Origin: Desulfobacteraceae bacterium
Lineage (GTDB): Bacteria; Desulfobacterota; Desulfobacteria; Desulfobacterales; UBA5616
DNA: 57,287 nucleotides
Assembly: GCA_013791935.1 (NCBI GenBank)
Contig: VMSV01000095.1
Coordinates: 1-57,287, forward strand
Direction of reading: 5' to 3'
The position numbers were made by a program, and so were the translations under genes. This document shows positions 41,055-49,270 of this stretch, one piece after another; position 1 is the stretch's first letter; each line of letters starts with the position of its first letter. Below the pieces are notes generated by a model. That model was not told the origin of the DNA and searched no databases. It worked only from the letters and a program-made list of their open reading frames with translations.

Positions 41055-42650
41055 ATGAGCAGCAATACATCAGACACCATGGCCGAGCCGGTTGCCGAGA
41101 CCCTTTACGGCAAAGTTCGCGGAATAATAAAAGAGAACATCTACTGCTTCAAAGGGATTCGTTACGGGGCCTCCACCGGGGGCGAAAACCGTTTCATGCC
41201 GCCCCAAAAGCCGGAATCCCGGGCAGGAGTCATGGATGCCTTTGGATTCGGCAACAGCACCCCCCAGACCAACCCAAAAGCCGGCCAGGACCCCTTGGCA
41301 GGTTCCATCCTGGCGAGCTTCTTTACCGGCGCCGGAGGACGGGAACTCCCGCCCGAAAGCGAAGATTGCCTGTTTTTGAATGTGTGGACCCAAGGGCTGT
41401 CGGATGGCAAAAAACGTCCGGTCATGTTCTGGCTCCACGGGGGCGGTTTCACAGCCGGGTCTGCTTCCACACCGTTATACGACGGAAGAAGCCTTGCCAA
41501 ACGGGGAGATGTTGTGGTGGTTACCATCAACCACCGGCTGAATGTCTTCGGTTTCAGCCATTTTGGCGATCTTGGCGGTTCGGAATTCGCCCATTCGGGG
41601 AATCTGGGAATGCTGGATGCCATTGCCGCCCTGGAATGGGTCCGGGACAATATCGAAAGTTTTGGCGGGGACCCGGACCGGGTGATGATCTTTGGTGAAT
41701 CCGGCGGCGGACAGAAAGTCTCCATGCTCATGGCTTCTCCTCCGGCCCGAGGGTTGTTCCATGGCGGGGTGATTCAAAGCGGACCGGGTGTTAAAATGCT
41801 GGACCGGGACCAAGGCACCAAGGTGTCGGAACTGCTGCTTTCCGAATTGGGATTGAACAGAACCCGGTTGAACGACATCAAAACCCTTCCGGTGGAGGAC
41901 CTGTTAAATGCCTATTATCAGGTGCTGCCCAAAATCGGCATGGGACTTCCCGGGTTTATAAACAGCTTTGCGCCGGTGATCGATCCGGTTGTCCTGCCGG
42001 CCCACCCGTTTTCTCCGAAGGCATCCGCCATCAGCCGGGATGTTCCCCTGATGGTCGGGTGCAACCGAACCGAAATGACGCTTTTCATGTTTGCCGATGC
42101 CGAGGCATTTGCCCTGGATGAGGCGGGCATGCGAAAACGGGTTTCCCGGTTCTTAAAGGACGATACGGACCGGGTGATTGATGTGTACAAAAAAGCATAT
42201 CCGGATTACTCCCCTTCGGATCTCTATGTCCGGATCTGGACCGATTATCCCACAACCCTGTTTTCCATCAATATCGCGGAGCGAAAAGCAGCGCTGAAGG
42301 GGGCCCCCGCGTACCTGTACCGATTCGATTGGGAAACCCCGATTATGGGAGGCAAACTCAAAAGCCCCCATGCCCTTGAGATCCCTTTTGTGTTCGACAA
42401 TACCAACTTCGCCAAAGCCTTCACCGGGGGCGGAGAAGATGCGGTTTTGCTGGCGGCAAAAATGAGCGAGGCCTGGATTTCCTTTGCGAAAACCGGAGAT
42501 CCCAATACTTCCAAAAACGGTCTTCCCCCATGGACACCCTATGATGGGGATAAACGATCCACCATGCTGTTTGGAAATGAGAGCCGATGCGTGGAAGATC
42601 CCCAGCACGATGAACGGGTGGTCTTGGATGGGATATTGAACCCGGAATGA
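41055..42650 (+). CDS. Type-B carboxylesterase (PnbA-like), second copy
   Basis: 531 residues, paralogous to the preceding esterase. Oxyanion loop W-L-H-G-G-G-F, nucleophile Ser216 in F-G-E-S-G-G-G, acid Glu in G-C-N-R-T-E-M-T, and the His in S-P-H-A-L-E-I-P-F-V-F-D. Between residues 65 and 100 it has an insertion (K-A-G-Q-D-P-L-A-G-S) absent from the first copy, near the mouth of the active site, which suggests a different substrate range. AAGGAG and GGAGG both lie within 25 bp of the ATG. It is the last gene of the esterase block, which ends in REP repeats. Confidence 0.9.
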   Translation: MSSNTSDTMAEPVAETLYGKVRGIIKENIYCFKGIRYGASTGGENRFMPPQKPESRAGVMDAFGFGNSTPQTNPKAGQDPLAGSILASFFTGAGGRELPPESEDCLFLNVWTQGLSDGKKRPVMFWLHGGGFTAGSASTPLYDGRSLAKRGDVVVVTINHRLNVFGFSHFGDLGGSEFAHSGNLGMLDAIAALEWVRDNIESFGGDPDRVMIFGESGGGQKVSMLMASPPARGLFHGGVIQSGPGVKMLDRDQGTKVSELLLSELGLNRTRLNDIKTLPVEDLLNAYYQVLPKIGMGLPGFINSFAPVIDPVVLPAHPFSPKASAISRDVPLMVGCNRTEMTLFMFADAEAFALDEAGMRKRVSRFLKDDTDRVIDVYKKAYPDYSPSDLYVRIWTDYPTTLFSINIAERKAALKGAPAYLYRFDWETPIMGGKLKSPHALEIPFVFDNTNFAKAFTGGGEDAVLLAAKMSEAWISFAKTGDPNTSKNGLPPWTPYDGDKRSTMLFGNESRCVEDPQHDERVVLDGILNPE

Positions 42651-42690
42651 AGACCATTCCGGAAAACTTTATCTTGGAAGATCGCATTTG

Positions 42691-42768
42691 ATGGGCAGAC
42701 ACACAGGTCTGCCCTTACAGCCTCACCTGGACCATTCACCGTAGGGGCGGACCTGTGTGTCCGCCCTT
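42691..42768. repeat. REP-like repeat pair (family R), with compensatory changes
   Basis: GGGCAGAC-ACACAG-GTCTGCCC at 42693-42714 and GGGCGGAC-CTGTGT-GTCCGCCC at 42745-42766. The second hairpin has an A-to-G change in one arm matched by T-to-C in the other, so pairing is kept. Confidence 0.85.
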
Positions 42769-42836
42769 ATCGTCCGGCTTCCAATGTGGTTAAATCAAGC
42801 ACACATCGGCATAATGATTATGACGTTAAATATGGC

Positions 42837-42992
42837 ACCACAGAGTACACAGAGAGCACAGAGAAAGAATGGAAAAAGAATCTTTTACAGGAAAAATAAT
42901 TGGATGTACCATCGCAGCACATCGCTTTTTGGGTCTTTGGACTACAAAGGCTTTAATATAAAATCTCTGTGACCTCTGTGCTCTCTGTGGTT
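42837..42992. repeat. CACAGAG inverted-repeat element, copy 2
   Basis: ACCACAGAGTACACAGAGAG then CACAGAGAAAG at the left; TCTCTGTGACCTCTGTGCTC then TCTGTGGT at the right. The 95-base interior is unlike that of copy 1. It fills most of the 485-base gap between the last esterase and the antitoxin-like gene; the remainder (42993-43072) is AT-rich with nothing recognised. Confidence 0.75.
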
Positions 42993-43135
42993 TGTGCATG
43001 ACCTAAACAAAAATATGCTACCGAATTAATTGCATATAGTACTAAGTTGAGCGATGAAATTCCCCGGTCTAAAACGCTCACCCCATCATTCATGGTATAG
43101 ATCCTGACCTTGATAAAAAAATATCCGAAAAATCA

Positions 43136-43318
43136 ATGGAATATGGATTGAGCCAAAATCGTACGGTAAAAACCATTCTCCAAAACGCCTTAATGTCCGA
43201 TCAAAAAGCTTCAAGAAGAAAAGCTTTTTCAGATCTTTTCGGGAAATGGTCGGCCAAGGAAAAAGATGAATTCGAAGAAAGAATCAAGGATTTGGAAACG
43301 GTCCATGAAGCGGATTAA
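43136..43318 (+). CDS. Ribbon-helix-helix antitoxin-like protein, start codon doubtful
   Basis: 60 residues from the first ATG, but the frame is open from 43073 and the upstream codons read I-I-H-G-I-D-P-D-L-D-K-K-I-S-E-K-S. That is the expected N-terminal strand and helix of a CopG/Arc-like antitoxin, leading into Y-G-L-S-Q-N-R-T-V-K-T-I-L-Q-N-A-L. So the natural start should lie upstream, where no ATG, GTG or TTG exists in frame. Either an ATT/ATC start is used or the gene is broken. The acidic C-terminal tail is typical of toxin-binding segments. The short frame after it does not look like a PIN or RelE toxin. Confidence 0.5.
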   Translation: MEYGLSQNRTVKTILQNALMSDQKASRRKAFSDLFGKWSAKEKDEFEERIKDLETVHEAD

Positions 43319-43429
43319 ACCAAATGAAAAAAATAATCCTCTATCCATCATTGTTTTTACGGTTCTAATGGGCCACAGGACTGAGTATATGGGTGATTGG
43401 CCATTCCAGCTTTAAAGGGCGTTGCGCAG

Positions 43430-44305
43430 CTATTTCAGGGCCATGGCCAATCCATCCGCCATGCGGTTAAGAAGTGATTCAGCCTCGGAAAGAATCGCCG
43501 GTGAAGGGATCACTGACCAGAGGGCGGTCAATACCGGTGCCCATGGCGAGGCTTCCGCCTCCGGGCATTGTAAACCAATGGCCGGGGGCTGGTGTGCTTT
43601 TTTATGGAAGAAAAAGTGGGTCAGGCGCGGTTGAGCCGGGTCGCGGAAAGGCCAGACGGTTTTGATGGCCAGAAATTCCCTGATCCGGGTCACTGCCTCC
43701 GGCCGTTGTTCAAGGTCCCGGTCATCCACCCTTCTTCCCATCCGGTCTTCCACCTGTGCCAGAAACGTCCCCATCAGATCGGTTTCGGTGATCATCAGCC
43801 CGTAATCGTACCAGTGATCCGCCGCCTTCCGGATGAGGCGCTTGTATCGCGGAGCCAGTTCGTGGCAGGTGGGGCAGAAATAGGTGGCGCAGGCAAAAGA
43901 GCCGTAGTAGCTCAAACCCCGCCAGTCAACTCCGGCATTCCCCTCACCCAGGGGATGGAGCAGGCAGCCTACCGTATGGTTTCCGGGGCCAATCAAGCCC
44001 AGGAACGGGCAATGGTGAAAATCCTTTACGGGCTGTTTTTGTCCTTCGACCCGAAAGAAGGCATCCCCGGCAAAATGATCGATTGCTTCAATGGTGCGCG
44101 GAACCTTGGCAAACCGGCTGGTCCGGTCCTCAAGCATCCGGGTCATGGTTTCCCTGGAAGGATTTTGAACATTATAAAGGCCGCAGCAGGCCCCGCAGGA
44201 AACCGTTGGGCTGACCTGGCAGAGGTAGACTTCCCCCGGTGTCTTGTTGTCCGGGTCAATCCGATCCGGGGCTGTTGAACGGTCGTGATTTTGGGCATTG
44301 GGCAT
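43430..44305 (-). CDS. Cys-rich conserved protein, unknown function
   Basis: About 291 residues from the ATG at 44305. Frame remains open to a TTG at 44434, and no ribosome-binding site favours either, so the start is uncertain. Cys/His groups: S-C-G-A-C-C-G-L-Y-N near the start, F-H-H-C-P-F-L-G, V-G-C-L-L-H-P-L-G and A-C-A-T-Y-F-C-P-T-C-H-E-L. This resembles proteins with a YkgJ-like CxxCC metal site and should bind zinc or iron-sulfur. There is no signal peptide or membrane segment. The gene stands alone. I know no function. Confidence 0.7.
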   Translation of the reverse strand: MPNAQNHDRSTAPDRIDPDNKTPGEVYLCQVSPTVSCGACCGLYNVQNPSRETMTRMLEDRTSRFAKVPRTIEAIDHFAGDAFFRVEGQKQPVKDFHHCPFLGLIGPGNHTVGCLLHPLGEGNAGVDWRGLSYYGSFACATYFCPTCHELAPRYKRLIRKAADHWYDYGLMITETDLMGTFLAQVEDRMGRRVDDRDLEQRPEAVTRIREFLAIKTVWPFRDPAQPRLTHFFFHKKAHQPPAIGLQCPEAEASPWAPVLTALWSVIPSPAILSEAESLLNRMADGLAMALK

Positions 44306-44510
44306 GGCCGTTACATATAGCGGGCCTGGCGGGCGCGTCAAGGGCTTTTCGTTTTGGAGCAGGACCCGGTGCAATAAAGAACCATTTGCCATGGATTTGG
44401 CCGAGCAATTTTCTGCGAACGGCCCTCCGTTCAAAATTGATTCGAATCAATGAAAAAACGGTTCATATCAAAGTCCTTCCGGATGGCCCGACCAAGGAAG
44501 TTCCCCTAGA

Positions 44511-46157
44511 CTAAAAAAGAAGCATTTCTTTCAGATACTTTCGAAGGGTCCGAATGTGGGCTTTGCTTGAGATGTAAGGAGATACGGGATGAGCCCCCTT
44601 GCTGCATATGCATACGGACAAAGTCGGATACTCTTCCAGTAAGTCCTTCAGAGCCATGGTGGTTTGCCCGTCCAGAACCGTAAGAAGGCCATCCGTTTTA
44701 GGATTGAACCTCCAGGGATGACCGGACAGAATGCAGGATTTCAGAACCCGAGCCATGGAGATCGTCTCCGACCTTACCCACGGTTCCAATGGCTTGTCCT
44801 TTAGACGAACGAGAAATCCCAGCAAAACCTCAGCCGTGTAAAGCGACACATGGTCCAATAAAATTTTCCAGCCCACCTGGAACAACTTGACCAAATGGTA
44901 TTTTTTCAAAAGAACCGGCCATGGGTCATTCAATGAACTTTCTTCAGATCTTGATTGGTCTCCAAGGACAAAGTCCGCTCCCAGGTTACAGACGGATAAA
45001 ACCCCTTCCGCCGCTTCTTTTGGGTCAAATGACCTTCCTTTAAATCCGCAGCCGGATATCAGGGTGTTGGACAAATAGGAAAGCTCCATCAACAATCGGG
45101 AATACAGGCTCGAATCTGTGTGGTTGATCCATCGCATGGCCTTGGTTAGGGGTAGATCAAGATCCTGGGATTTCGTGCCTTCAAACCCCAGTTGCTTTTG
45201 AATGGATGCCGGAAGGACTTCGGCCGCCTGGAGGGTTTGGAGAAAACTTATTGCTTTCAAATCAAGAGCCTCTGAATCGTTTTTAAGCGGAGGTTCCTTG
45301 TCGGGCTGGAATTTTGTTGCCTGGACCGACGGGGTTTCCCCTGCCGCAAAATAAGCCCTTGTTGCAGGATCCGGGGTCTTGGTTCCAAGGATTTTATTCA
45401 TGGGCGTTGCGCGGGATCGGGCTAAAAATAAAGCAGCGGAAGCCGGTGTAACAAAACCTTTGTTCTCCCGGCGAGCCTCCCTTTCCTCCGCAAGGTCCTC
45501 CTCGAGCATTTCTTCCGCGGAAAGCACATTCAAAAGCCCGTTGTTGTCTTCCATCTGCTCCCCGGAGATTCGGCAGCAGTTTTCCAGCAAACGGGAGAGC
45601 TTTTCATCATCCCGTTCGTTGAGTTCCGCCAGCAAGGCGCAAACCGCGTCCCAGCGGGAATGATTTTTAGCCGTCACCAGATAATTGTCAAAGGACTGCT
45701 TCAGGGAGCCATCCCATGCTCGGTTCAAAGGTTCTTCATCATCGGAAGGAGCATCGTCCTTCATAGAACGGGCAGGTGCGAACCTGTCTTCCACCAGAAC
45801 CAGACGGCACAACCCCAGGATGACCAGGGTCTCATCCATCTCCATCACTTTCCGGGCGGCGAATTCCGGCCCGGACTCCATGAGGATTTCCAACCAGAGG
45901 CCGAACCGGGCCGCGTCCAAAGCTTCCGCCTTGCCCGGGCCGTTGCTTTGCCAGAGGTCTTGATCGAAAATGGCCTTGAGCTGGTCTGCCGTGGCCAGGG
46001 ATACAATCTCCCCCGAATCTTCCAGCCCGATGTGGTGGATCACTTTGGTCAGCACGCCGGCATCCAGGCTTCGAATCATGGCGGGCAATTCCGGCTGGTC
46101 CAGAATGTGATTCAGCAGTTCATGGGGTTGTTTCAGTTTGGAAACAGAAGATGCCAT
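44511..46157 (-). CDS. DUF6178-like protein
   Basis: 548 residues from the ATG at 46157, with GAGG five bases upstream; a GTG two codons earlier is possible. The protein is mainly helical, acidic and cytosolic. A-A-R-F-G-L-W-L-E-I-L-M-E-S-G, then E-M-D-E-T-L-V-I-L-G-L, and a later A-E-E-M-L-E-E-D-L-A-E-E-R-E-A-R-R-E-N-K-G-F-V-T-P-A-S-A are, from memory, marks of DUF6178, a family seen mainly in Desulfobacterota. No enzymatic motif is visible. It has no operon partner: the neighbouring genes face other ways or are far. Confidence 0.7.
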   Translation of the reverse strand: MASSVSKLKQPHELLNHILDQPELPAMIRSLDAGVLTKVIHHIGLEDSGEIVSLATADQLKAIFDQDLWQSNGPGKAEALDAARFGLWLEILMESGPEFAARKVMEMDETLVILGLCRLVLVEDRFAPARSMKDDAPSDDEEPLNRAWDGSLKQSFDNYLVTAKNHSRWDAVCALLAELNERDDEKLSRLLENCCRISGEQMEDNNGLLNVLSAEEMLEEDLAEEREARRENKGFVTPASAALFLARSRATPMNKILGTKTPDPATRAYFAAGETPSVQATKFQPDKEPPLKNDSEALDLKAISFLQTLQAAEVLPASIQKQLGFEGTKSQDLDLPLTKAMRWINHTDSSLYSRLLMELSYLSNTLISGCGFKGRSFDPKEAAEGVLSVCNLGADFVLGDQSRSEESSLNDPWPVLLKKYHLVKLFQVGWKILLDHVSLYTAEVLLGFLVRLKDKPLEPWVRSETISMARVLKSCILSGHPWRFNPKTDGLLTVLDGQTTMALKDLLEEYPTLSVCICSKGAHPVSPYISSKAHIRTLRKYLKEMLLF

Positions 46158-46472
46158 CAACACCTCTTTTATGGAAGGTTTTGAAAAAGACTTGGAAGAC
46201 CTGACGGGACTTATGCCATGATTGCCGGCCTGGCGTCAAGTACTATTTTAAATTAAAATCAATATGTTATCTTGTTGACAGGGAAAAGGAAATCTGGTAC
46301 GATGCGTTCAAAAATAAGAAAGTTCGAATTATTCCGGCTCCCCTCTTGCTCCCCAAAAGACTTTTTTTCTTTGGATATGGCGTTCTTCCGCGCAACACAA
46401 AGGTCCTTGCTGAAGGAAAAATCTTTAGGTATAGTGATGAAAAGTTAAAATCCATTTTTTATGGAGGTTGAA
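46158..46472. other. Intergenic region before the toxin-antitoxin pair
   Basis: 315 bp. From about 46270 to 46471 one plus-strand frame is open and reads like protein (for example L-L-L-P-K-R-L-F-F-F-G-Y-G-V-L-P-R-N-T-K), but it has no ATG, GTG or TTG in a useful place. It could be the remnant of a lost gene or a third small member of the toxin-antitoxin unit. No promoter pair was recognised. Confidence 0.35.
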
Positions 46473-46709
46473 ATGACAACGTTAAGAAGGATTACCTTTG
46501 ATTCCAAGGTAATGGGGGGCAAGCCCTGTATACGTGGTATGAGGGTAACTGTAGGAACCATCGTCGGGCTGATAGCCTCAAACCACAAAAGAGAGGATAT
46601 CTTAATACTATATCCGTACCTCGAACCGGAAGATATTGACGAAGCGTTGGCCTACGCTGCATGGCGTGTAGAGGAAATAGACATACCGCTTGTGCAGGAA
46701 CCCGCATGA
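46473..46709 (+). CDS. DUF433-family antitoxin
   Basis: 78 residues from the ATG at 46473, with GGAGG five bases upstream; an ATG four codons earlier would contain that site within the gene. The family marks are I-T-F-D-S-K-V-M-G-G-K-P-C-I-R-G-M-R-V-T-V and Y-P-Y-L-E-P-E-D-I-D-E-A-L-A-Y-A-A. DUF433 proteins have a VapB-like winged-helix fold and are paired with PIN-like DUF5615 toxins. The stop overlaps the toxin ATG (ATGA), as usual in type II pairs. Confidence 0.92.
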   Translation: MTTLRRITFDSKVMGGKPCIRGMRVTVGTIVGLIASNHKREDILILYPYLEPEDIDEALAYAAWRVEEIDIPLVQEPA

Positions 46710-47074
46710 AATTGCTTATCGATATGAACCTGTCTCCGCAGTGGGTATCAGTCTTGAACAGTGCTGGTTGGGAAGCAGTCCATTGGTCCTTTATTGGACG
46801 GCCAAACGCACCCGATCAAGAGATTTTGGAGTATGCCAAGGATCATGGATATGTCGTATTTACCCACGATTTGGACTTCGGCTCCATACTTGCTGCAACG
46901 AATGCCGAATACCCAAGTGAGATTCAGATTCGTGTTCAGGATGTGACTCCACAACGTCTCTCCGGTTTTGTTCTTTCAGCCCTGAATCAGTTCAAGACAC
47001 ACCTCAATGAAGGTGCGTTGATCACCATTGATGAAAAGAAGTCTCGGGCTCGCATTCTTCCCCTTCGGGAATAA
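46706..47074 (+). CDS. DUF5615 PIN-like toxin
   Basis: 122 residues. M-K-L-L-I-D-M-N-L-S-P-Q-W and V-V-F-T-H-D-L-D-F-G are the conserved acidic clusters of the PIN-like DUF5615 fold, supplying Asp6 and later Asp residues for metal binding. D-A-P-D-Q-E-I-L is present in variant form (N-A-P-D-Q-E-I-L-E-Y-A). Members are presumed ribonucleases neutralised by the DUF433 partner. Four-base overlap with the antitoxin gene shows coupling. Toxicity here is inferred from family only. Confidence 0.9.
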   Translation: MKLLIDMNLSPQWVSVLNSAGWEAVHWSFIGRPNAPDQEILEYAKDHGYVVFTHDLDFGSILAATNAEYPSEIQIRVQDVTPQRLSGFVLSALNQFKTHLNEGALITIDEKKSRARILPLRE

Positions 47075-47163
47075 CTATCAGATCTGAATGGTATTATATG
47101 ATTGGAAAGATGTTTTCCAAGGGATGTTGGTTATGCTTTCACGCTGTAAAACCGAAGCTGGGT

Positions 47164-47871
47164 TTATTCGAAATAACCCAGAAGCCGCTTGAGTTTTTTC
47201 ACTGCCTTGGGAAGTACTTCACCGATGCCTTCATGAAACCGTAAGGAGGCCCTGCGGTCAAAAGGGGTATCCCCCTGGTTGATGATCACCAGTTTTGCGC
47301 CTGAATTCATAGCTTCTCTGGGCATGAGGGCGGCGGGGGTTACCGTCAGGCTTGATCCAACGGCCACAAACAAGTCGCTCCTTCTGGAATGCTCAAAGGA
47401 AAGCATCAGATCCCTTTCGGGCAGGGACTCGCCGAAATCCACCACGCTGGTCTTGTACTCTCCGCCGCACTCGCAGCATTTGGATTCTTCCGTCCGGTCG
47501 ACTTGATTCCCGCATTTTCTGCACCGCTGTTTGGTGAGGTTGCCATGAAGCTCGGCAAGAATGTCCGGAGGGATGCCGGATTTGAGATGCAGATTATCAA
47601 TGTTCTGGGAGATCAAAAACCTGAGTTTGCCGAGCCTTTGAAGTTCCACAAGGGCCAGGTGTCCGGGGTTGGGTTCCACTTCATGCCAGGGAGTCGATGT
47701 AGGCTTTGGTGGAAGGCCCTTATCCCGCCTTGTCCAGACCCCATCCGGTCCCCGGAAATCCGGAAGACCCGATTCCGTACTGATCCCGGCACCGGTAAAC
47801 ACCACCGGATATTTTGCATCATAAAACAACCGGGCCAGGGTTTGAATTCTTTGATCCAGGTCTTTATTCAT
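47164..47871 (-). CDS. Sir2-family NAD-dependent protein deacylase
   Basis: 235 residues. F-T-G-A-G-I-S-T-E-S-G-L-P-D-F-R-G is the NAD site; S-Q-N-I-D-N-L-H holds the catalytic His (the usual Gly before Leu is Asn here). The zinc site is C-R-K-C-G-N then C-C-E-C-G-G. G-S-S-L-T-V-T-P-A and I-N-Q-G-D-T-P-F-D complete the Rossmann part. It removes acetyl or longer acyl groups from lysines, and such enzymes control acyl-CoA synthetases in many bacteria; a link to the ligase at 52-53.6 kb is only a possibility. AGGAGG before the ATG supports the start. Confidence 0.93.
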   Translation of the reverse strand: MNKDLDQRIQTLARLFYDAKYPVVFTGAGISTESGLPDFRGPDGVWTRRDKGLPPKPTSTPWHEVEPNPGHLALVELQRLGKLRFLISQNIDNLHLKSGIPPDILAELHGNLTKQRCRKCGNQVDRTEESKCCECGGEYKTSVVDFGESLPERDLMLSFEHSRRSDLFVAVGSSLTVTPAALMPREAMNSGAKLVIINQGDTPFDRRASLRFHEGIGEVLPKAVKKLKRLLGYFE

Positions 47872-47903
47872 GACTGCCTCCTGAGAAATTTGGATGGATA
47901 TTT

Positions 47904-48027
47904 ATTCCATTTTGCATTCAAGATGACACCGAGGCGGCCAGAAGAAGGCGACGCAGGTGTACTGTTTTGTACATCGAGGAGCCTTCGACGCAGACAACGA
48001 AGGTGCCGCTTGAATGCAAAATGGAAT
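47904..48027. repeat. 124-bp dyad element with 19-bp perfect ends
   Basis: ATTCCATTTTGCATTCAAG at 47904-47922 and its exact inverse at 48009-48027 bound an interior that is itself partly symmetric around a GTAC-TGTTTT-GTAC centre near 47960. The right end touches the stop codon of the following minus-strand gene. It looks like a MITE-type or large palindromic repeat with no coding capacity. Confidence 0.75.
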
Positions 48028-48413
48028 TACGGTGCAAAACTCGACCGTGCCAATACCCCCCACTGATTGTCCTTTTTGGTGATGACCCACAGGGACTTAT
48101 GAACCGCATAAAGGGACCCGTCTGCTTTAAAACGGCTGAATTGAATTTTAAAATGGACTTTGTTTTCCGATTCCTGAACCCTCTCCACCTGATCAAGGGT
48201 GCTGTGGTGCCAACCTTCATGCTTGGCCAGCCAGGCCAGGGCGTTTTCCAGGGGGGGCTGATCAGCGGCCGTCTGAAGGATATTCACCTGGCCCGGGGCG
48301 TTGATTCGAACATGGGGGAAATGAAGGGATTTTACATAAGCTTCGCCATCGTGGGCATTGAATGCCTGAAAAAAAGCCTCAATGGCCTTTTCTGCCGTAT
48401 CCAGGTTTTGCAT
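48027..48413 (-). CDS. SnoaL/NTF2-like protein (DUF4440-type)
   Basis: 128 residues, a single NTF2-like domain. I-E-A-F-F-Q-A-F-N-A-H-D-G-E-A-Y is the standard first helix and turn, followed by strands around H-F-P-H-V-R-I-N and the closing H-K-S-L-W-V-I-T-K-K-D-N-Q-W-G-V-L-A-R-S-S. The cone fold serves many small-molecule reactions; no function can be assigned. GGAGG before the ATG gives a clear start. It lies on the same strand as the sirtuin gene, with the large dyad element in between. Confidence 0.82.
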   Translation of the reverse strand: MQNLDTAEKAIEAFFQAFNAHDGEAYVKSLHFPHVRINAPGQVNILQTAADQPPLENALAWLAKHEGWHHSTLDQVERVQESENKVHFKIQFSRFKADGSLYAVHKSLWVITKKDNQWGVLARSSFAP

Positions 48414-48584
48414 GATTTGCCTCCGGAGTTTTTGTATGAATCAAGGAAAGAGATAATGCTTGACGACATTGGTCTGAATTCCAATCGAAACCCATTTGCA
48501 TTTTAATTTGAATTTCCATAATATCAATACATTTTCGGAAATCAACCCAATTTAAAACCAAAATCACCTTTCACGGAACCCCGG

Positions 48585-49268
48585 ATGCTTAACCCTTCAC
48601 TTACGGAACTCACCACCAGCGCAACCGATGCCATTCTGGCCATGGAATGTCTGGTCATGCTGGTCTATCTTCGGCGCAGCCCATCTGGTAATTTCCTGAG
48701 AATGGGGTTATGGAGCTGGGTCTTCGGGCTCCTGGCCTTTGCGTCTCTCCTTGGAACCCTGGCCCATGGCTTGGTCATGCCGGATTCCCTTAAGACAGCC
48801 CTGTGGAAACCCCTTTACCTGTGCCTGGGACTGGTGGTTTCCCTTTTTCTTGCCGGGGTCTTTTTGGACTGGCAGGGCCGGGATACGGCAAAGCGCATTC
48901 TCCCCTGGAGCATCGGAATGGGGGTTCTGTTTTTTGGCATCACCGAGGTTTTTAACGGGGCTTTTCTGGTTTTTGTGGTCTACGAAGCCACGGTCATGGT
49001 GACGGCATTGATCGTTTACAGCTTCCTTGGCGCAACCCGTCGTCTGAAGGGGGCGGGAATTGTGGCCCTGGCGGTGTTCCTGAATATTCTTGCTGCGGGA
49101 ATCCAGACCAGTTCGGTTTCGTGGACCCTTGGGGGGGTGCCCTTGGACCATAACGGGGTGTTCCATCTGGTTCAGATGGCGGGCGTGGCGGTTTTGGCCA
49201 TGGGCTTAAGAAGGGGTTTTTCCGTGGATGCCCAAAAGGGAGAGGACTTTTTTAAAGCCCATCCATGA
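48585..49268 (+). CDS. Seven-helix membrane protein, DUF6962-like
   Basis: 227 residues with about seven hydrophobic helices and short loops, for example L-W-S-W-V-F-G-L-L-A-F-A-S-L-L-G-T-L-A-H-G and F-F-G-I-T-E-V-F-N-G-A-F-L-V-F-V-V-Y-E. His in helix 2 (T-L-A-H-G) and His in the last loop (N-G-V-F-H-L-V-Q) are spaced as in the DUF6962 group and in CREST-type hydrolases; this relation is tentative. It has no clear ribosome-binding site and no operon partner. Function unknown. Confidence 0.7.
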   Translation: MLNPSLTELTTSATDAILAMECLVMLVYLRRSPSGNFLRMGLWSWVFGLLAFASLLGTLAHGLVMPDSLKTALWKPLYLCLGLVVSLFLAGVFLDWQGRDTAKRILPWSIGMGVLFFGITEVFNGAFLVFVVYEATVMVTALIVYSFLGATRRLKGAGIVALAVFLNILAAGIQTSSVSWTLGGVPLDHNGVFHLVQMAGVAVLAMGLRRGFSVDAQKGEDFFKAHP

Positions 49269-49270
49269 TA

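Noticed and set aside
42693-42766. CRISPR-like short repeats
   Set aside because: Only two inverted hairpin copies with unequal spacing, no direct repeats and no cas genes; they are REP-like.
44239-44514. Plus-strand frame overlapping the Cys-rich gene's 5' region and the gap after it
   Set aside because: Composition is that of a shadow frame, there is no ribosome-binding site, and only the last 25 residues look protein-like.
48708-49166. Long minus-strand frame opposite the seven-helix membrane protein
   Set aside because: Rich in Gln, His, Pro and Gly as expected for the complement of hydrophobic codons; no start signal.
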